NCBI RefSeq assembly: GCF_000007205.1 | Contig: NC_005043.1 | Location: 62,001 to 126,000 of the forward strand | DNA: 64,000 nt | DNA from: Chlamydia pneumoniae TW-183 | GTDB taxonomy: Bacteria; Chlamydiota; Chlamydiia; Chlamydiales; Chlamydiaceae | Reading direction: 5' to 3' | Shown: piece by piece, positions 37,827-48,513 of the stretch | How the letters are laid out: each line of letters starts with the position of its first letter | Numbering within the stretch: the first letter of the stretch is position 1 | Program-made: the position numbers and the translations under genes | The notes under the pieces: model-generated | The model's database searches: none | What the model saw: only the letters and a program-made list of their open reading frames with translations | What the model was told of the DNA's origin: nothing

Positions 37827-38810
37827 ATGTCTAACCAATTTGATCAATTAAAGAAGTTGAGCACTATCGTTTGTGATAGCGGAGACCCAGAGCTAGTTAA
37901 AGCCTCGGGATCTCAAGACGCTACAACAAACCCTTCTTTGATCTTAAAAGTGGCCCAAGAACCCAAATTTCAAGAGCTATTAAACGAAGCTGTAGTTTGG
38001 GGAATCCGACAGAACGGTGATGATCTTCAGACTCTTTCTTTTATTTTAGACAAAATTCAGGTTAACTTTGCTCTAGAAATTATCAAAAATATCCCTGGTA
38101 GAATTTCTCTTGAAATTGACGCTAGGCTTTCTTTCAACGTTGAAGCTATGGTACAGCGTGCCGTATTCCTTTCGCAGCTTTTCGAAGCTATGGGAGGAGA
38201 TAAAAAGCGCCTGTTAGTAAAGATTCCTGGAACTTGGGAAGGTATTCGAGCTGTTGAATTTTTAGAAGCAAAGGGCATAGCATGTAATGTCACTTTGATT
38301 TTTAATTTAGTTCAAGCGATTGCAGCTGCTAAAGCTAAAGCAACTTTAATTTCTCCTTTTGTTGGCCGTATTTATGATTGGTGGATCGCGGCTTATGGTG
38401 ATGAAGGTTACTCTATAGATGCAGATCCAGGTGTCGCTTCAGTATCAAATATTTACGCGTATTACAAAAAATTCGGTATTCCTACGCAAATTATGGCAGC
38501 ATCTTTTCGTACAAAAGAGCAGGTACTAGCATTAGCTGGTTGCGATCTTTTAACGATATCTCCAAAGCTGCTGGATGAGCTAAAGAAATCTCAACACCCA
38601 GTAAAAAAAGAATTAGATCCTGCAGAAGCTAAAAAGTTAGATGTGCAGCCAATAGAACTCACAGAAAGCTTTTTTCGCTTTTTAATGAATGAGGATGCTA
38701 TGGCTACAGAAAAACTTGCTGAAGGAATTCGGATATTTGCAGGAGATACTCAAATTCTTGAGACTGCAATTACAGAGTTTATAAAGCAAATTGCTGCAGA
38801 AGGTGCGTAA
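37827..38810 (+). CDS. tal: Transaldolase
   Basis: Transfers a dihydroxyacetone unit between sugar phosphates in the non-oxidative pentose phosphate pathway. The 327-residue protein, started at ATG 37827 after AAGG, is of the TalB type: the motif [11 protein letters not shown] near residue 30, the Schiff-base lysine in [14 protein letters not shown], and [13 protein letters not shown] at 37821 would add two residues but overlaps the ribosome site. Confidence 0.96.
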   Translation: MSNQFDQLKKLSTIVCDSGDPELVKASGSQDATTNPSLILKVAQEPKFQELLNEAVVWGIRQNGDDLQTLSFILDKIQVNFALEIIKNIPGRISLEIDARLSFNVEAMVQRAVFLSQLFEAMGGDKKRLLVKIPGTWEGIRAVEFLEAKGIACNVTLIFNLVQAIAAAKAKATLISPFVGRIYDWWIAAYGDEGYSIDADPGVASVSNIYAYYKKFGIPTQIMAASFRTKEQVLALAGCDLLTISPKLLDELKKSQHPVKKELDPAEAKKLDVQPIELTESFFRFLMNEDAMATEKLAEGIRIFAGDTQILETAITEFIKQIAAEGA

Positions 38811-38856
38811 TTGCTTACTAAATTAAGCCGATTTGGGGATACCACCTTAAAGCGAA

Positions 38857-39249
38857 ATGAAAAATAAGATGGACTATAAATCGCAACTAGTATTTTCTTG
38901 CCCTTGTTGTTGCAAAGGCAATGTTTGTTTCTCAGTTTTTAACTTAGACGTTATTTTAACATGTAACGTTTGCTCATCTACTTATACATTCGATTCTGTC
39001 ATACGTAATGAGATTCGTCAGTTTGTAGCACTATGTAAAAGGATACATGATGCTAATTCTATACTTGGAAATGCTACTGTGTCGGTATCGGTAGAAGACA
39101 ACCAAATGGATATTCCCTTTCAATTGCTGTTTTCTCGTTTCCCTGTAGTATTAAATCTCTCTTTAGATGGAAAGAAAATAGCTATTCGTTTCCTCTTTGA
39201 TGCTTTAAATACAAGTATCTTACACCAAGAAAGCGATCTTATTTCTTAA
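38857..39249 (+). CDS. Small zinc-ribbon protein (CT312 position)
   Basis: A soluble protein of 130 residues (126 if started at ATG 38869). The N-terminal third has a four-cysteine ribbon, SCPCCCKGN then CNVCSSTY, suitable for one zinc. The remainder is alpha/beta-looking without further motifs. The old chlamydial annotation of the gene at this position is predicted ferredoxin. The cysteine spacing does not fit a [2Fe-2S] or 4Fe ferredoxin, so a zinc ribbon is more plausible. It follows tal by 46 bases and may share its transcript. Confidence 0.65.
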   Translation: MKNKMDYKSQLVFSCPCCCKGNVCFSVFNLDVILTCNVCSSTYTFDSVIRNEIRQFVALCKRIHDANSILGNATVSVSVEDNQMDIPFQLLFSRFPVVLNLSLDGKKIAIRFLFDALNTSILHQESDLIS

Positions 39250-39257
39250 TCCTAAGT

Positions 39258-40001
39258 TTATTTGTTTTCGTTTTGCAGAGCTTCCAAAGCTTTTTCAAGG
39301 ATTGCATCTCCTGAAGTAGCCTCTTTACCACCGCGAATTTGGAAAGAAGAGACTACTTTTAAAAAGGTAAATGAAAGTTCTGCATAGTCATCCAAAGTTG
39401 CAGTGCTTGTAAAAATATAAGCAGTATGGTCAATGACTGTTGTCGCTTGTAAACAAAATACACGTCCCCATGAAGAGTTTTTCTCTGTTTTGATAATAGT
39501 AAACTCTCCGCTAGGAGATTGAATTTGGGTAAATATTCCAGATTCTAAAGTCATCTCATTGGCTTTATGATAGGCTAAGATTTCCTCAATATACTCTTTT
39601 GAAGATTTGGAAGTGATTTCCTGAGCAATGTTGATGGTAGGAGTGAGATTTCCTTTCCCCTTGCCTATAAGGAGAACATCTAATTTTTCTGGGAGCTGTG
39701 TTTTATCGTCAATACACTGCCAAAGAGAGGGTGTCTGTATGCTATAGTTTTTCCCTGAATAGCGAACCCATTGGACGGGGGAGAGCGAGGGTTTTTTCTC
39801 AAATTTTCCTATTTTTTTCCGCGCAGCTGCTCTTGTTTTATAGCGAGAAACACTCGCATTCGTTGCTGCCGAAGATCGTATCCTAGAGGTCCTTCTTGCT
39901 TTTGCTTGCTTTGAGTGAGATGCAGAGACTTGAGTTCTTGGCTGAGCAGAGAAAGCAGGGAATTGAGCTACAATCAAAATAAAAAGAATAAAAAATTTCA
40001 T
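39258..40001 (-). CDS. Exported protein, CT311-like
   Basis: A 247-residue protein with a signal peptide (MKFFILFILIVAQFPAFSAQ). A strongly basic stretch follows (SKQAKARRTSRIRSS, then YKTRAAARKKIGKF, about residues 30-70). From about residue 75 there is a globular beta-rich domain beginning VQWVRYSGKNYSIQTPSLW that resembles PsbP/DUF1795-like folds in pattern only. Position next to atpE and tal suggests C. trachomatis CT311, which has been reported to leave the inclusion and reach the host nucleus. The basic stretch could act as a nuclear signal; that is inference. It is convergent with the zinc-ribbon gene. Confidence 0.65.
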   Translation of the reverse strand: MKFFILFILIVAQFPAFSAQPRTQVSASHSKQAKARRTSRIRSSAATNASVSRYKTRAAARKKIGKFEKKPSLSPVQWVRYSGKNYSIQTPSLWQCIDDKTQLPEKLDVLLIGKGKGNLTPTINIAQEITSKSSKEYIEEILAYHKANEMTLESGIFTQIQSPSGEFTIIKTEKNSSWGRVFCLQATTVIDHTAYIFTSTATLDDYAELSFTFLKVVSSFQIRGGKEATSGDAILEKALEALQNENK

Positions 40002-40398
40002 AGAAAATTATGTAGTTAGTTGTACATTAAGATAGATTCAAAGCACATAGCATAGCTCTCTACCTTATACAAGATTGTATCGTTTTCAGAAAAATATTCC
40101 CAATAGGGAATCTTTGGATCTAGAAGAAGGCCTACTTTCAAACAAACATAGAAAGGCAATTCTTCTTTTTTGAATTCTATGTTTATAGGAATTTTTTCTT
40201 AGAGAGTTAGAGGAGAGCATGGGATTTATCTTGAAGATATCAAAGCAATTTTCTTCTAGAACATCTCTGCAACCCGTTTCTTATTTGTGGATCAGTTGAA
40301 TTAAATGCTAGAATGACATAAACTGTTAGATTAGTGGAATCATAATAACATCTTTTTTAAAGAAAATTCTTTTCTAAAAGAATAAGCGGTAAAATATT
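40002..40398. other. Divergent intergenic region before the V-ATPase operon, 397 bases
   Basis: Holds promoters for the CT311-like gene (minus) and for atpE (plus). One candidate for atpE is TTGAAT at 40296-40301 and TAAACT at 40319-40324 with a 17-base spacer. No coding frame, tRNA or strong terminator is seen. Confidence 0.4.
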
Positions 40399-41025
40399 AT
40401 GGCGAATCTTAATGCCGATGGTAAGCTTAAGCAAATCTGCGATGCTTTGCGTTTAGACACTCTAAAGCCTGCAGAAGACGAGGCTGCGGCGTTATTGCAT
40501 AATGCTAAAGAACAAGCGAAAAGAATTATTCAAGAAGCTCAAGAAGAAGCCAGAAAAATCTTAGAGACGGCAGAAGAGAGAGCTCATCAAAAGATAAAAC
40601 AAGGCGAAGTTGCTCTAAGCCAAGCAGGGAAGCGCGCTTTGGAAGCCTTAAAACAGGCTGTAGAAAACAAAATATTTAGAGAGTCTTTAGTAGAGTGGCT
40701 GGAGCATGTAACCACCGATCCTGAGGTTTCTACAAAGTTAATTCAAGCTTTAGTGCAGGCTTTGGAAGCTCAAGGGGTTTCAGGAAATCTGACCGCCTAT
40801 ATAGGAAAACATGTGAGTCCTAGAGCTGTTAATGAGCTCCTAGGAAAGGCTGTAACAACAAAACTACGAAAGAAAAGTGTAGTTGTTGGAAGTTTTGTTG
40901 GTGGTGTTCAATTAAAAGTTGAAGAAAAGAACTGGGTTCTGGATCTTAGTTCCTCAGCTCTTCTTGAGATTTTCACACGTTATTTGCAGAAAGATTTTCG
41001 TGAAATGATTTTTCAAGGATCTTGA
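40399..41025 (+). CDS. atpE: V-type ATPase subunit E
   Basis: Peripheral stalk subunit of the V/A-type ATPase. The 208-residue protein has an N-terminal coiled coil very rich in Ala, Lys, Glu and Gln ([20 protein letters not shown] and following, residues 30-85) and a globular C-terminal domain. First gene of a seven-gene operon. No clear ribosome site is seen before the ATG, although GCGGT lies about ten bases upstream. Confidence 0.9.
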
Positions 41026-41073
41026 CTTTAATAAAGTCATGAAAAGATCTTCTCAATATTTAAAGTTGTCGTC

Positions 41074-41874
41074 ATGACTCAATATTATTTTTTATCTTCA
41101 TTTTTACCTACTCAGCTACCAGAATCCGTACCTCTATTTTCTATTTCGGACTTAGACGATCTACTTTATTTAAACCTATCAGAAAACGATCTTTGCAATT
41201 ACGGACTTCTTAAACGTTTTTTTGATTTCGAAAATTTCGCTTTCTTTTGGGCTGGTAAACCGATTCCCTTCTCTTTTGGGGAGGTGACTCAGGAAAATAT
41301 AGAAAGAATGCTTTCCTCTCAGCAGTGGTCTGATGACAATGATTTTGAAGATTTCTTTAAGGATTTTTTAATGAATCATAAGTCTTCTCAAGATCGTTTG
41401 AATCACTTTTCAGATTTATTTAGAGAGTTTCTTTCCTATCATCAAACGAATTCTTCAAAGTTTCTTCAAGATTATTTCAGATTTCAACAACAACTTCGTG
41501 TTGTACTCGCGGGATTCCGTGCAAGAGTCTTGAATATGGATGTTTCCTATGTTTTGCGCGACGAAGATAGTTCCGATCCAGTTGTGCTCGAGGTGCTCAT
41601 GCAGAAAGATTCTCCTAATTATGAGCTTCCTGAAGAGTTTTCGGATTTACAGGGCGTTTTGGATGACTACGGCCTCTTGCCTCATACACTGAATCGTGCG
41701 CTTGCCCTATACCAATTTCATAAACTCGAGGGATTTTGTTCTGACTCCTACTTTGATGGGAATGTCATTTTAGCAAGATGTGCTACATATATGTTTGCTA
41801 TTCGTAACAGCTTAGCAAGTGTTGAAAAAGGAAGAGAAATTATTAATCATATAGAAAAGGCAATCAAATGGTAA
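41074..41874 (+). CDS. DUF2764 protein, probable V-ATPase subunit C equivalent
   Basis: A soluble 266-residue protein beginning YYFLSSFLPTQLPES, then DLDDLLYLNLSENDL. This is the pattern of DUF2764, a family found within V-ATPase operons of chlamydiae, spirochaetes and Bacteroidetes. It lies between atpE and atpA and overlaps the atpA start by seven bases, so production is coupled to the catalytic subunit. No canonical subunit C gene is present in the operon, which makes this the natural candidate for linking rotor to membrane; that role is inferred from position. Confidence 0.8.
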   Translation: MTQYYFLSSFLPTQLPESVPLFSISDLDDLLYLNLSENDLCNYGLLKRFFDFENFAFFWAGKPIPFSFGEVTQENIERMLSSQQWSDDNDFEDFFKDFLMNHKSSQDRLNHFSDLFREFLSYHQTNSSKFLQDYFRFQQQLRVVLAGFRARVLNMDVSYVLRDEDSSDPVVLEVLMQKDSPNYELPEEFSDLQGVLDDYGLLPHTLNRALALYQFHKLEGFCSDSYFDGNVILARCATYMFAIRNSLASVEKGREIINHIEKAIKW

Positions 41875-43643
41875 CAGTTTCAGAACAAACTGCTCAGGGA
41901 CATGTTATAGAAGCTTATGGAAACTTGTTACGTGTACGCTTTGACGGATATGTTAGACAAGGTGAAGTTGCATATGTCAACGTAGATAATACCTGGTTAA
42001 AAGCAGAAGTGATTGAAGTTGCTGATCAAGAAGTCAAGGTTCAGGTATTTGAAGATACACAAGGCGCGTGTCGAGGAGCTCTTGTTACGTTTTCAGGACA
42101 TCTTTTAGAAGCCGAGTTAGGGCCTGGCTTGCTTCAGGGCATTTTCGATGGACTTCAAAATCGTCTTGAGGTGCTAGCTGAAGATAGTTCTTTCTTGCAG
42201 AGAGGCAAGCATGTTAATGCTATTTCTGATCATAATTTATGGAATTATACTCCCGTAGCTTCTGTTGGGGATACTTTAAGACGAGGAGATCTTCTAGGAA
42301 CAGTACCTGAAGGACGATTTACTCATAAGATTATGGTTCCTTTTTCTTGCTTTCAAGAGGTTACCCTGACTTGGGTAATTTCTGAAGGAACCTATAATGC
42401 TCATACTGTGGTCGCAAAAGCTCGAGATGCTCAGGGTAAAGAATGTGCCTTTACTATGGTGCAAAGATGGCCGATCAAACAAGCTTTTATTGAAGGAGAG
42501 AAGATCCCTGCGCATAAGATTATGGATGTGGGTTTGCGAATCTTAGATACGCAAATTCCAGTATTGAAGGGGGGAACTTTCTGTACCCCAGGACCTTTTG
42601 GTGCAGGGAAAACAGTCTTACAACACCATCTTTCTAAGTACGCTGCTGTAGATATTGTGATTTTGTGTGCGTGCGGAGAGCGTGCTGGTGAAGTTGTTGA
42701 GGTATTACAAGAGTTCCCTCATCTTATCGACCCCCATACCGGAAAGTCTTTAATGCACAGAACATGTATTATTTGTAACACATCATCCATGCCTGTGGCT
42801 GCCCGAGAGTCTTCGATCTATTTAGGAGTGACGATTGCAGAATACTATCGCCAGATGGGACTAGATATTCTGCTTTTAGCTGATTCTACATCCCGATGGG
42901 CACAAGCCCTTAGAGAGATTTCGGGACGTCTTGAAGAAATCCCTGGAGAGGAAGCATTTCCTGCATACCTGTCTTCTAGAATAGCTGCTTTTTATGAGCG
43001 AGGAGGAGCTATCACCACGAAAGATGGTTCTGAAGGATCTTTAACTATATGTGGTGCGGTGTCTCCTGCAGGAGGAAACTTTGAAGAACCAGTCACTCAA
43101 TCTACATTAGCTGTAGTCGGAGCGTTCTGTGGTCTTTCAAAAGCACGAGCTGACGCACGTAGGTATCCTTCAATAGACCCTTTGATTTCTTGGTCAAAAT
43201 ATTTGAACCAGGTAGGACAAATTTTAGAAGAGAAGGTTTCAGGCTGGGGTGGTGCTGTGAAAAAAGCAGCACAGTTTCTAGAGAAAGGTTCAGAAATCGG
43301 CAAGCGTATGGAAGTTGTCGGTGAAGAAGGGGTTTCTATGGAAGACATGGAAATCTACTTAAAGGCAGAACTTTATGATTTTTGTTATCTCCAGCAGAAC
43401 GCATTCGATCCTGTGGACTGTTATTGTCCTTTTGAGAGACAGATAGAGTTATTTTCATTAATCAGTCGTATTTTTGATGCTAAATTTGTTTTTGATAGTC
43501 CTGATGATGCAAGAAGCTTTTTCCTTGAGCTGCAGAGCAAGATTAAGACATTAAATGGCCTGAAATTTCTTTCAGAGGAATATCATGAGAGTAAAGAGGT
43601 CATAGTTAGACTGTTGGAAAAAACAATGGTACAAATGGCGTAA
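41868..43643 (+). CDS. atpA: V-type ATPase catalytic subunit A
   Basis: The nucleotide-hydrolysing or -synthesising subunit. The 591-residue protein has the P-loop [17 protein letters not shown] near residue 242, the A-type specific insertion between the N-terminal barrel and P-loop, and the catalytic [15 protein letters not shown] and [21 protein letters not shown] motifs. Length and motifs are normal for the V/A-type family rather than F-type alpha/beta. The start overlaps the DUF2764 gene, and atpB follows after four bases. Confidence 0.97.
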   Translation: MVTVSEQTAQGHVIEAYGNLLRVRFDGYVRQGEVAYVNVDNTWLKAEVIEVADQEVKVQVFEDTQGACRGALVTFSGHLLEAELGPGLLQGIFDGLQNRLEVLAEDSSFLQRGKHVNAISDHNLWNYTPVASVGDTLRRGDLLGTVPEGRFTHKIMVPFSCFQEVTLTWVISEGTYNAHTVVAKARDAQGKECAFTMVQRWPIKQAFIEGEKIPAHKIMDVGLRILDTQIPVLKGGTFCTPGPFGAGKTVLQHHLSKYAAVDIVILCACGERAGEVVEVLQEFPHLIDPHTGKSLMHRTCIICNTSSMPVAARESSIYLGVTIAEYYRQMGLDILLLADSTSRWAQALREISGRLEEIPGEEAFPAYLSSRIAAFYERGGAITTKDGSEGSLTICGAVSPAGGNFEEPVTQSTLAVVGAFCGLSKARADARRYPSIDPLISWSKYLNQVGQILEEKVSGWGGAVKKAAQFLEKGSEIGKRMEVVGEEGVSMEDMEIYLKAELYDFCYLQQNAFDPVDCYCPFERQIELFSLISRIFDAKFVFDSPDDARSFFLELQSKIKTLNGLKFLSEEYHESKEVIVRLLEKTMVQMA

Positions 43644-43647
43644 GGAT

Positions 43648-44964
43648 ATGCAAACAATCTACACAAAAATAACTGATATTAAAGGCAATTTAATCACTGT
43701 AGAAGCAGAGGGAGCTCGTTTAGGGGAGCTTGCTACAATCACAAGATCCGACGGAAGATCTTCGTATGCTTCGGTATTGCGTTTTGACCTTAAGAAAGTA
43801 ACTCTCCAGGTTTTTGGTGGCACATCGGGCTTATCCACTGGAGATCATGTCACGTTCTTAGGGAGACCCATGGAGGTCACATTTGGGAGCTCATTATTAG
43901 GCAGACGATTGAATGGTATAGGGAAACCCATTGATAATGAGGGGGAGTGTTTTGGAGAACCTATAGAGATTGCTACTCCAACATTTAACCCTGTCTGTCG
44001 TATTGTTCCTAGGAGTATGGTACGGACAAATATTCCTATGATTGATGTTTTCAACTGTTTAGTGAAATCTCAGAAAATTCCTATTTTTTCTTCTTCTGGA
44101 GAACATCATAATGCTTTGTTAATGCGGATTGCTGCACAGACAGACGCGGATATAGTTGTGATTGGTGGGATGGGGCTTACATTCGTAGATTACAGCTTTT
44201 TTGTTGAAGAGTCTAAGAAGCTAGGATTTGCAGATAAGTGTGTGATGTTTATTCATAAAGCTGTAGATGCTCCTGTAGAATGTGTTTTGGTTCCTGATAT
44301 GGCCCTAGCTTGTGCTGAAAAATTTGCTGTAGAAGAGAAAAAGAACGTCTTGGTTTTGCTTACAGACATGACAGCGTTTGCTGATGCTCTTAAGGAAATT
44401 TCTATCACTATGGATCAAATTCCTGCCAATCGTGGGTACCCCGGTTCCCTATATTCTGATCTAGCTTTACGCTATGAAAAAGCTGTAGAAATTGCCGATG
44501 GGGGGTCGATCACCTTAATTACTGTAACTACGATGCCTAGTGACGACATTACACATCCTGTTCCTGATAACACAGGATACATTACAGAGGGACAATTCTA
44601 CTTGAGGAATAATCGTATAGATCCGTTTGGTTCTCTTTCAAGATTGAAGCAGCTGGTCATTGGTAAGGTGACTCGAGAGGATCATGGAGATCTTGCGAAT
44701 GCTTTAATTCGTCTTTATGCGGATTCCCGTAAAGCTACAGAAAGAATGGCTATGGGATTCAAGTTATCGAATTGGGATAAGAAATTACTTGCGTTTTCCG
44801 AGCTTTTTGAAACTCGTTTGATGAGTTTAGAGGTAAATATTCCTTTAGAAGAAGCTTTAGATATTGGTTGGAAAATTCTAGCTCAAAGTTTCACTTCTGA
44901 AGAAGTGGGAATTAAAGCCCAGTTAATAAATAAGTATTGGCCAAAAGCATGTCTGTCCAAGTAA
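43648..44964 (+). CDS. atpB: V-type ATPase non-catalytic subunit B
   Basis: Alternates with subunit A in the hexameric head. The 438-residue protein lacks the GxxGxGKT P-loop, as expected; the corresponding segment reads [20 protein letters not shown]. Family marks are [36 protein letters not shown] and the C-terminal [20 protein letters not shown]. Only four bases separate it from atpA, and its last codons overlap the atpD start. Confidence 0.97.
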   Translation: MQTIYTKITDIKGNLITVEAEGARLGELATITRSDGRSSYASVLRFDLKKVTLQVFGGTSGLSTGDHVTFLGRPMEVTFGSSLLGRRLNGIGKPIDNEGECFGEPIEIATPTFNPVCRIVPRSMVRTNIPMIDVFNCLVKSQKIPIFSSSGEHHNALLMRIAAQTDADIVVIGGMGLTFVDYSFFVEESKKLGFADKCVMFIHKAVDAPVECVLVPDMALACAEKFAVEEKKNVLVLLTDMTAFADALKEISITMDQIPANRGYPGSLYSDLALRYEKAVEIADGGSITLITVTTMPSDDITHPVPDNTGYITEGQFYLRNNRIDPFGSLSRLKQLVIGKVTREDHGDLANALIRLYADSRKATERMAMGFKLSNWDKKLLAFSELFETRLMSLEVNIPLEEALDIGWKILAQSFTSEEVGIKAQLINKYWPKACLSK

Positions 44965-45578
44965 AGCTAACAAAGAACTCCTTTCGACTAGAAAAACAAA
45001 AACTAGCACGATTACAAACGTACCTTCCGACATTAAAACTTAAGAAAGCTTTATTGCAGGCTGAGGTACAAAACGCTGTTAAAGATGCTGCAGAGTGTGA
45101 CAAGGACTATGTACAGGCTTATGAGCGGATTTATGCTTTTGCGGAATTGTTTAGTATTCCTCTCTGTACAGATTGTGTAGAGAAGAGTTTTGAGATTCAG
45201 AGTATAGATAACGACTTTGAAAACATAGCTGGTGTTGAGGTCCCTATAGTCCGTGAGGTAACACTATTTCCAGCTTCGTATTCTCTTTTAGGGACCCCGA
45301 TATGGTTAGATACGATGCTCTCAGCATCAAAAGAACTTGTGGTCAAAAAAGTCATGGCCGAAGTCTCGAAAGAACGTCTAAAGATCTTAGAAGAAGAATT
45401 ACGAGCCGTTTCAATTCGAGTCAATTTATTTGAGAAGAAGCTCATTCCTGAAACTACGAAGATACTCAAGAAGATTGCGGTTTTCTTAAGTGATCGTAGC
45501 ATCACCGATGTAGGTCAAGTTAAAATGGCAAAAAAGAAGATAGAACTCCGGAAAGCAAGGGGGGATGAGTGCGTTTAA
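44949..45578 (+). CDS. atpD: V-type ATPase subunit D
   Basis: Central rotor shaft of the V/A-type ATPase. The 209-residue protein is mostly long helices: an N-terminal [20 protein letters not shown] helix and a C-terminal [20 protein letters not shown] helix, the family signature. I start at ATG 44949, which overlaps atpB by 16 bases; the upstream TTG at 44937 is less likely. Its last ten bases overlap the atpI start. Confidence 0.92.
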   Translation: MSVQVKLTKNSFRLEKQKLARLQTYLPTLKLKKALLQAEVQNAVKDAAECDKDYVQAYERIYAFAELFSIPLCTDCVEKSFEIQSIDNDFENIAGVEVPIVREVTLFPASYSLLGTPIWLDTMLSASKELVVKKVMAEVSKERLKILEEELRAVSIRVNLFEKKLIPETTKILKKIAVFLSDRSITDVGQVKMAKKKIELRKARGDECV

Positions 45579-47551
45579 ATATACATAAGTATCTCTTTAT
45601 AGGACGCAATAAGGCGGATTTTTTTTCTGCAAGTAGAGAGCTTGGTGTTGTAGAGTTTATTTCTAAAAAGTGTTTCATTACCACAGAACAGGGCCATCGT
45701 TTTGTAGAATGCTTAAAAGTTTTTGATCATTTAGAAGCCGAATACTCCTTAGAAGCTTTAGAGTTTGTTAAAGATGAGAGTGTTTCAGTCGAAGATATTG
45801 TCTCCGAGGTCCTTACTTTAAATAAGGAAATCAAGGGACTTTTAGAAACTGTAAAGGCATTAAGGAAAGAGATTGTTAGAGTCAAGCCCCTAGGGGCATT
45901 TTCTTCTTCAGAGATTGCAGAGCTGTCTAGAAAGACAGGAATATCTCTACGATTTTTCTATAGGACGCATAAAGATAATGAGGATTTAGAGGAGGACTCT
46001 CCTAACGTTTTTTATCTTTCTACAGCGTATAATTTTGATTATTATCTAGTTCTTGGAGTTGTGGATCTTCCTAGAGATCGCTACACAGAGATTGAAGCTC
46101 CACGTTCTGTAAATGAGTTGCAAGTAGACCTTGCAAATCTTCAGCGCGAGATTAGAAACAGATCCGACCGTCTTTGTGATCTCTATGCCTATCGTAGAGA
46201 AGTCCTGCGAGGGCTTTGTAATTATGACAATGAACAAAGGCTTCATCAAGCAAAAGAGTGTTGCGAGGACTTGTTCGATGGGAAAGTCTTTGCTGTTGCG
46301 GGTTGGGTCATCGTCGATAGAATCAAAGAATTACAAAGTCTTTGCAATCGTTATCAAATTTATATGGAAAGGGTTCCTGTTGATCCTGATGAGACGATCC
46401 CTACCTACCTTGAGAATAAAGGTGTAGGTATGATGGGAGAGGATCTTGTACAGATTTATGATACTCCAGCATATTCCGATAAAGATCCTTCCACTTGGGT
46501 ATTTTTTGCTTTTGTGCTCTTCTTCTCTATGATTGTCAATGATGCTGGCTACGGCCTGCTATTTCTAATGTCTTCGCTTCTATTCTCTTGGAAATTCCGT
46601 CGTAAGATGAAGTTCTCTAAACATCTCTCACGCATGCTGAAGATGACCGCTATTTTAGGTCTTGGTTGTATATGTTGGGGAACGACAACAACTTCATTTT
46701 TTGGAATGAGTTTTAGTAAAACGAGTGTGTTTAGAGAATACTCTATGACGCATGTCTTGGCTTTGAAAAAGGCCGAATACTACCTGCAAATGCGTCCTAA
46801 AGCCTATAAGGAACTCACGAATGAGTACCCCTCGTTAAAAGCGATTCGTGATCCCAAGGCCTTCTTGCTAGCAACTGAAATAGGAAGTGCAGGTATAGAA
46901 TCTCGTTATGTAGTCTACGATAAGTTTATCGATAATATCCTTATGGAATTAGCGCTGTTTATTGGAGTCGTACACCTTTCCTTAGGTATGTTGCGCTATC
47001 TTCGTTATCGTTATTCTGGCATTGGGTGGATTCTCTTTATGGTTAGCGCCTATCTTTATGTGCCTATTTATCTTGGTACTGTATCTTTGATTCATTATCT
47101 TTTCCATGTTCCCTATGAATTAGGAGGACAAATAGGATATTATGGCATGTTTGGTGGAATTGGGCTTGCTGTTGTACTGGCAATGATACAGAGGAGTTGG
47201 CGTGGAGTTGAGGAAATCATTTCTGTGATCCAAGTGTTCTCTGATGTTCTCTCGTATCTCCGTATATATGCTTTAGGACTTGCTGGTGCTATGATGGGAG
47301 CCACGTTTAATCAAATGGGAGCAAGATTGCCTATGCTTCTTGGTTCTATAGTTATTCTTCTTGGTCACTCCGTGAATATCATTCTTTCTATTATGGGAGG
47401 AGTGATTCATGGACTTAGGTTAAATTTTATAGAGTGGTACCACTACAGTTTTGATGGGGGAGGTCGTCCCTTACGTCCTCTGAGAAAGATTGTCTGTAGC
47501 GAAGATGCTGAGGCTTCGGGGATTCACTTAGATAATAATTCAATAGTTTGA
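45569..47551 (+). CDS. atpI: V-type ATPase membrane subunit I (a-subunit)
   Basis: Stator membrane subunit that forms the ion half-channels. The 660-residue protein has a soluble N-terminal half with coiled coils (for example [20 protein letters not shown]). A C-terminal half of about seven membrane segments begins near [20 protein letters not shown]. The essential arginine is in [17 protein letters not shown]. The start is a GTG at 45569 inside the end of atpD, preceded by a GGGGGA stretch. The sequence is intact. Confidence 0.94.
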   Translation: MRLNIHKYLFIGRNKADFFSASRELGVVEFISKKCFITTEQGHRFVECLKVFDHLEAEYSLEALEFVKDESVSVEDIVSEVLTLNKEIKGLLETVKALRKEIVRVKPLGAFSSSEIAELSRKTGISLRFFYRTHKDNEDLEEDSPNVFYLSTAYNFDYYLVLGVVDLPRDRYTEIEAPRSVNELQVDLANLQREIRNRSDRLCDLYAYRREVLRGLCNYDNEQRLHQAKECCEDLFDGKVFAVAGWVIVDRIKELQSLCNRYQIYMERVPVDPDETIPTYLENKGVGMMGEDLVQIYDTPAYSDKDPSTWVFFAFVLFFSMIVNDAGYGLLFLMSSLLFSWKFRRKMKFSKHLSRMLKMTAILGLGCICWGTTTTSFFGMSFSKTSVFREYSMTHVLALKKAEYYLQMRPKAYKELTNEYPSLKAIRDPKAFLLATEIGSAGIESRYVVYDKFIDNILMELALFIGVVHLSLGMLRYLRYRYSGIGWILFMVSAYLYVPIYLGTVSLIHYLFHVPYELGGQIGYYGMFGGIGLAVVLAMIQRSWRGVEEIISVIQVFSDVLSYLRIYALGLAGAMMGATFNQMGARLPMLLGSIVILLGHSVNIILSIMGGVIHGLRLNFIEWYHYSFDGGGRPLRPLRKIVCSEDAEASGIHLDNNSIV

Positions 47552-47645
47552 TAAACTTCCCTTGCCTTTAAGAGAGGAACATGAAAGAAATCTTGTCAAG
47601 TTCGTAATTATTTAAAGGTATTTGAAGGGAGCACATGAGGTAAGT

Positions 47646-48071
47646 ATGATTGATATGTCTGTTGTTGGGCCTGCTTTGGTTTTAGGCTTAGCTATGATTG
47701 GAAGTGCTATAGGATGTGGCATGGCTGGAGTCGCTTCACATGCAGTAATGTCTCGGATAGATGAAGGACATGGGAAGTTGATAGGAATGTCAGCGATGCC
47801 CTCATCTCAGTCTATCTATGGGTTTATTTTGATGTTGCTGATGCAAGCAGCAATAAAAAATGGAACCCTATCGCCAGTAGGAGGGATCGCTATAGGTTTA
47901 TCTGTGGGAGCCGCCCTTTTAGTATCTTCCGTGATGCAAGGCAAGTGTTGTGTCAGCGGAATTCAAGCTTATGCTCGATCTTCGTCAATATATGGGAAGT
48001 GTTATGCAGCGATTGGGATTGTCGAATCTTTTTCATTGTTTGCTGTTGTTTTTGCGCTACTACTACTCTAA
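47646..48071 (+). CDS. atpK: V-type ATPase rotor ring subunit K
   Basis: Proteolipid of the membrane rotor ring. From the ATG at 47646, after GAGG, it has 141 residues in four membrane helices, i.e. two fused hairpins. The first-hairpin outer helix has SSQSIYGF (Ser54, Gln55, Tyr58) instead of a carboxylate. Helix 3 ends with VMQGKC (Gln98), and helix 4 has the single ion-binding glutamate in GIVESFSLF (Glu127). This pattern of one glutamate per two hairpins with Gln, Ser/Thr and Tyr matches the Na+-binding NtpK of Enterococcus hirae. A TTG at 47622 would add eight polar residues. Confidence 0.93.
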   Translation: MIDMSVVGPALVLGLAMIGSAIGCGMAGVASHAVMSRIDEGHGKLIGMSAMPSSQSIYGFILMLLMQAAIKNGTLSPVGGIAIGLSVGAALLVSSVMQGKCCVSGIQAYARSSSIYGKCYAAIGIVESFSLFAVVFALLLL

Positions 48072-48513
48072 ACTTGTATTTGGGCTTACAGTTCTGTTAG
48101 CCGCAATAAGTGTGATTTGCTTATTGGGTTGTTCAGAACCTTCATTATCTTCTTTTACAGAATACGTAGGTCCAGAGTATAGTGCAGCAGCCCAACTCAG
48201 TATCGAGCAGAGTTGTCATGATGAGGTGTATGGACAGCAGGTTGTAGTGACCTGGAGTCTTCCCTCACGTATGAGGAAATGCCTTCCCGTGACTTTGTAT
48301 CTCTGGGTATATTATGGTAATGGCAAGGTAGAGAAATTGACCTATGAGGTCAATCAAAGTGCGGGGTATCGAGTGTATTGCCTCAAGGGACTAGAATACA
48401 AAGAACTCCAGGGCATTATCTCCTATCGCGTTGCGTTATGTAGCGGGAATCAAGAGATTGTGAGTAGGCGTCACCATCTTTGGATGGAGGTTATCTCTTT
48501 GGATTCTCCTTAA
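48004..48513 (+). CDS. Putative lipoprotein overlapping atpK (CT303 position)
   Basis: A hypothetical protein with a lipoprotein-type signal: hydrophobic VFGLTVLLAAISVICLLGC, a plausible lipobox with the acceptor cysteine, then SEPS. The mature part (about 125 residues) looks beta-rich and carries no motif I recognise. The start is uncertain. In-frame candidates are a GTG at 47950 and ATGs at 47971, 47992 and 48004; I choose 48004 because GGAAG lies about five bases before it. All overlap the end of atpK, so translation is likely coupled. A link to ATPase assembly is possible but only by position. Confidence 0.6.
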   Translation: MQRLGLSNLFHCLLLFLRYYYSKLVFGLTVLLAAISVICLLGCSEPSLSSFTEYVGPEYSAAAQLSIEQSCHDEVYGQQVVVTWSLPSRMRKCLPVTLYLWVYYGNGKVEKLTYEVNQSAGYRVYCLKGLEYKELQGIISYRVALCSGNQEIVSRRHHLWMEVISLDSP

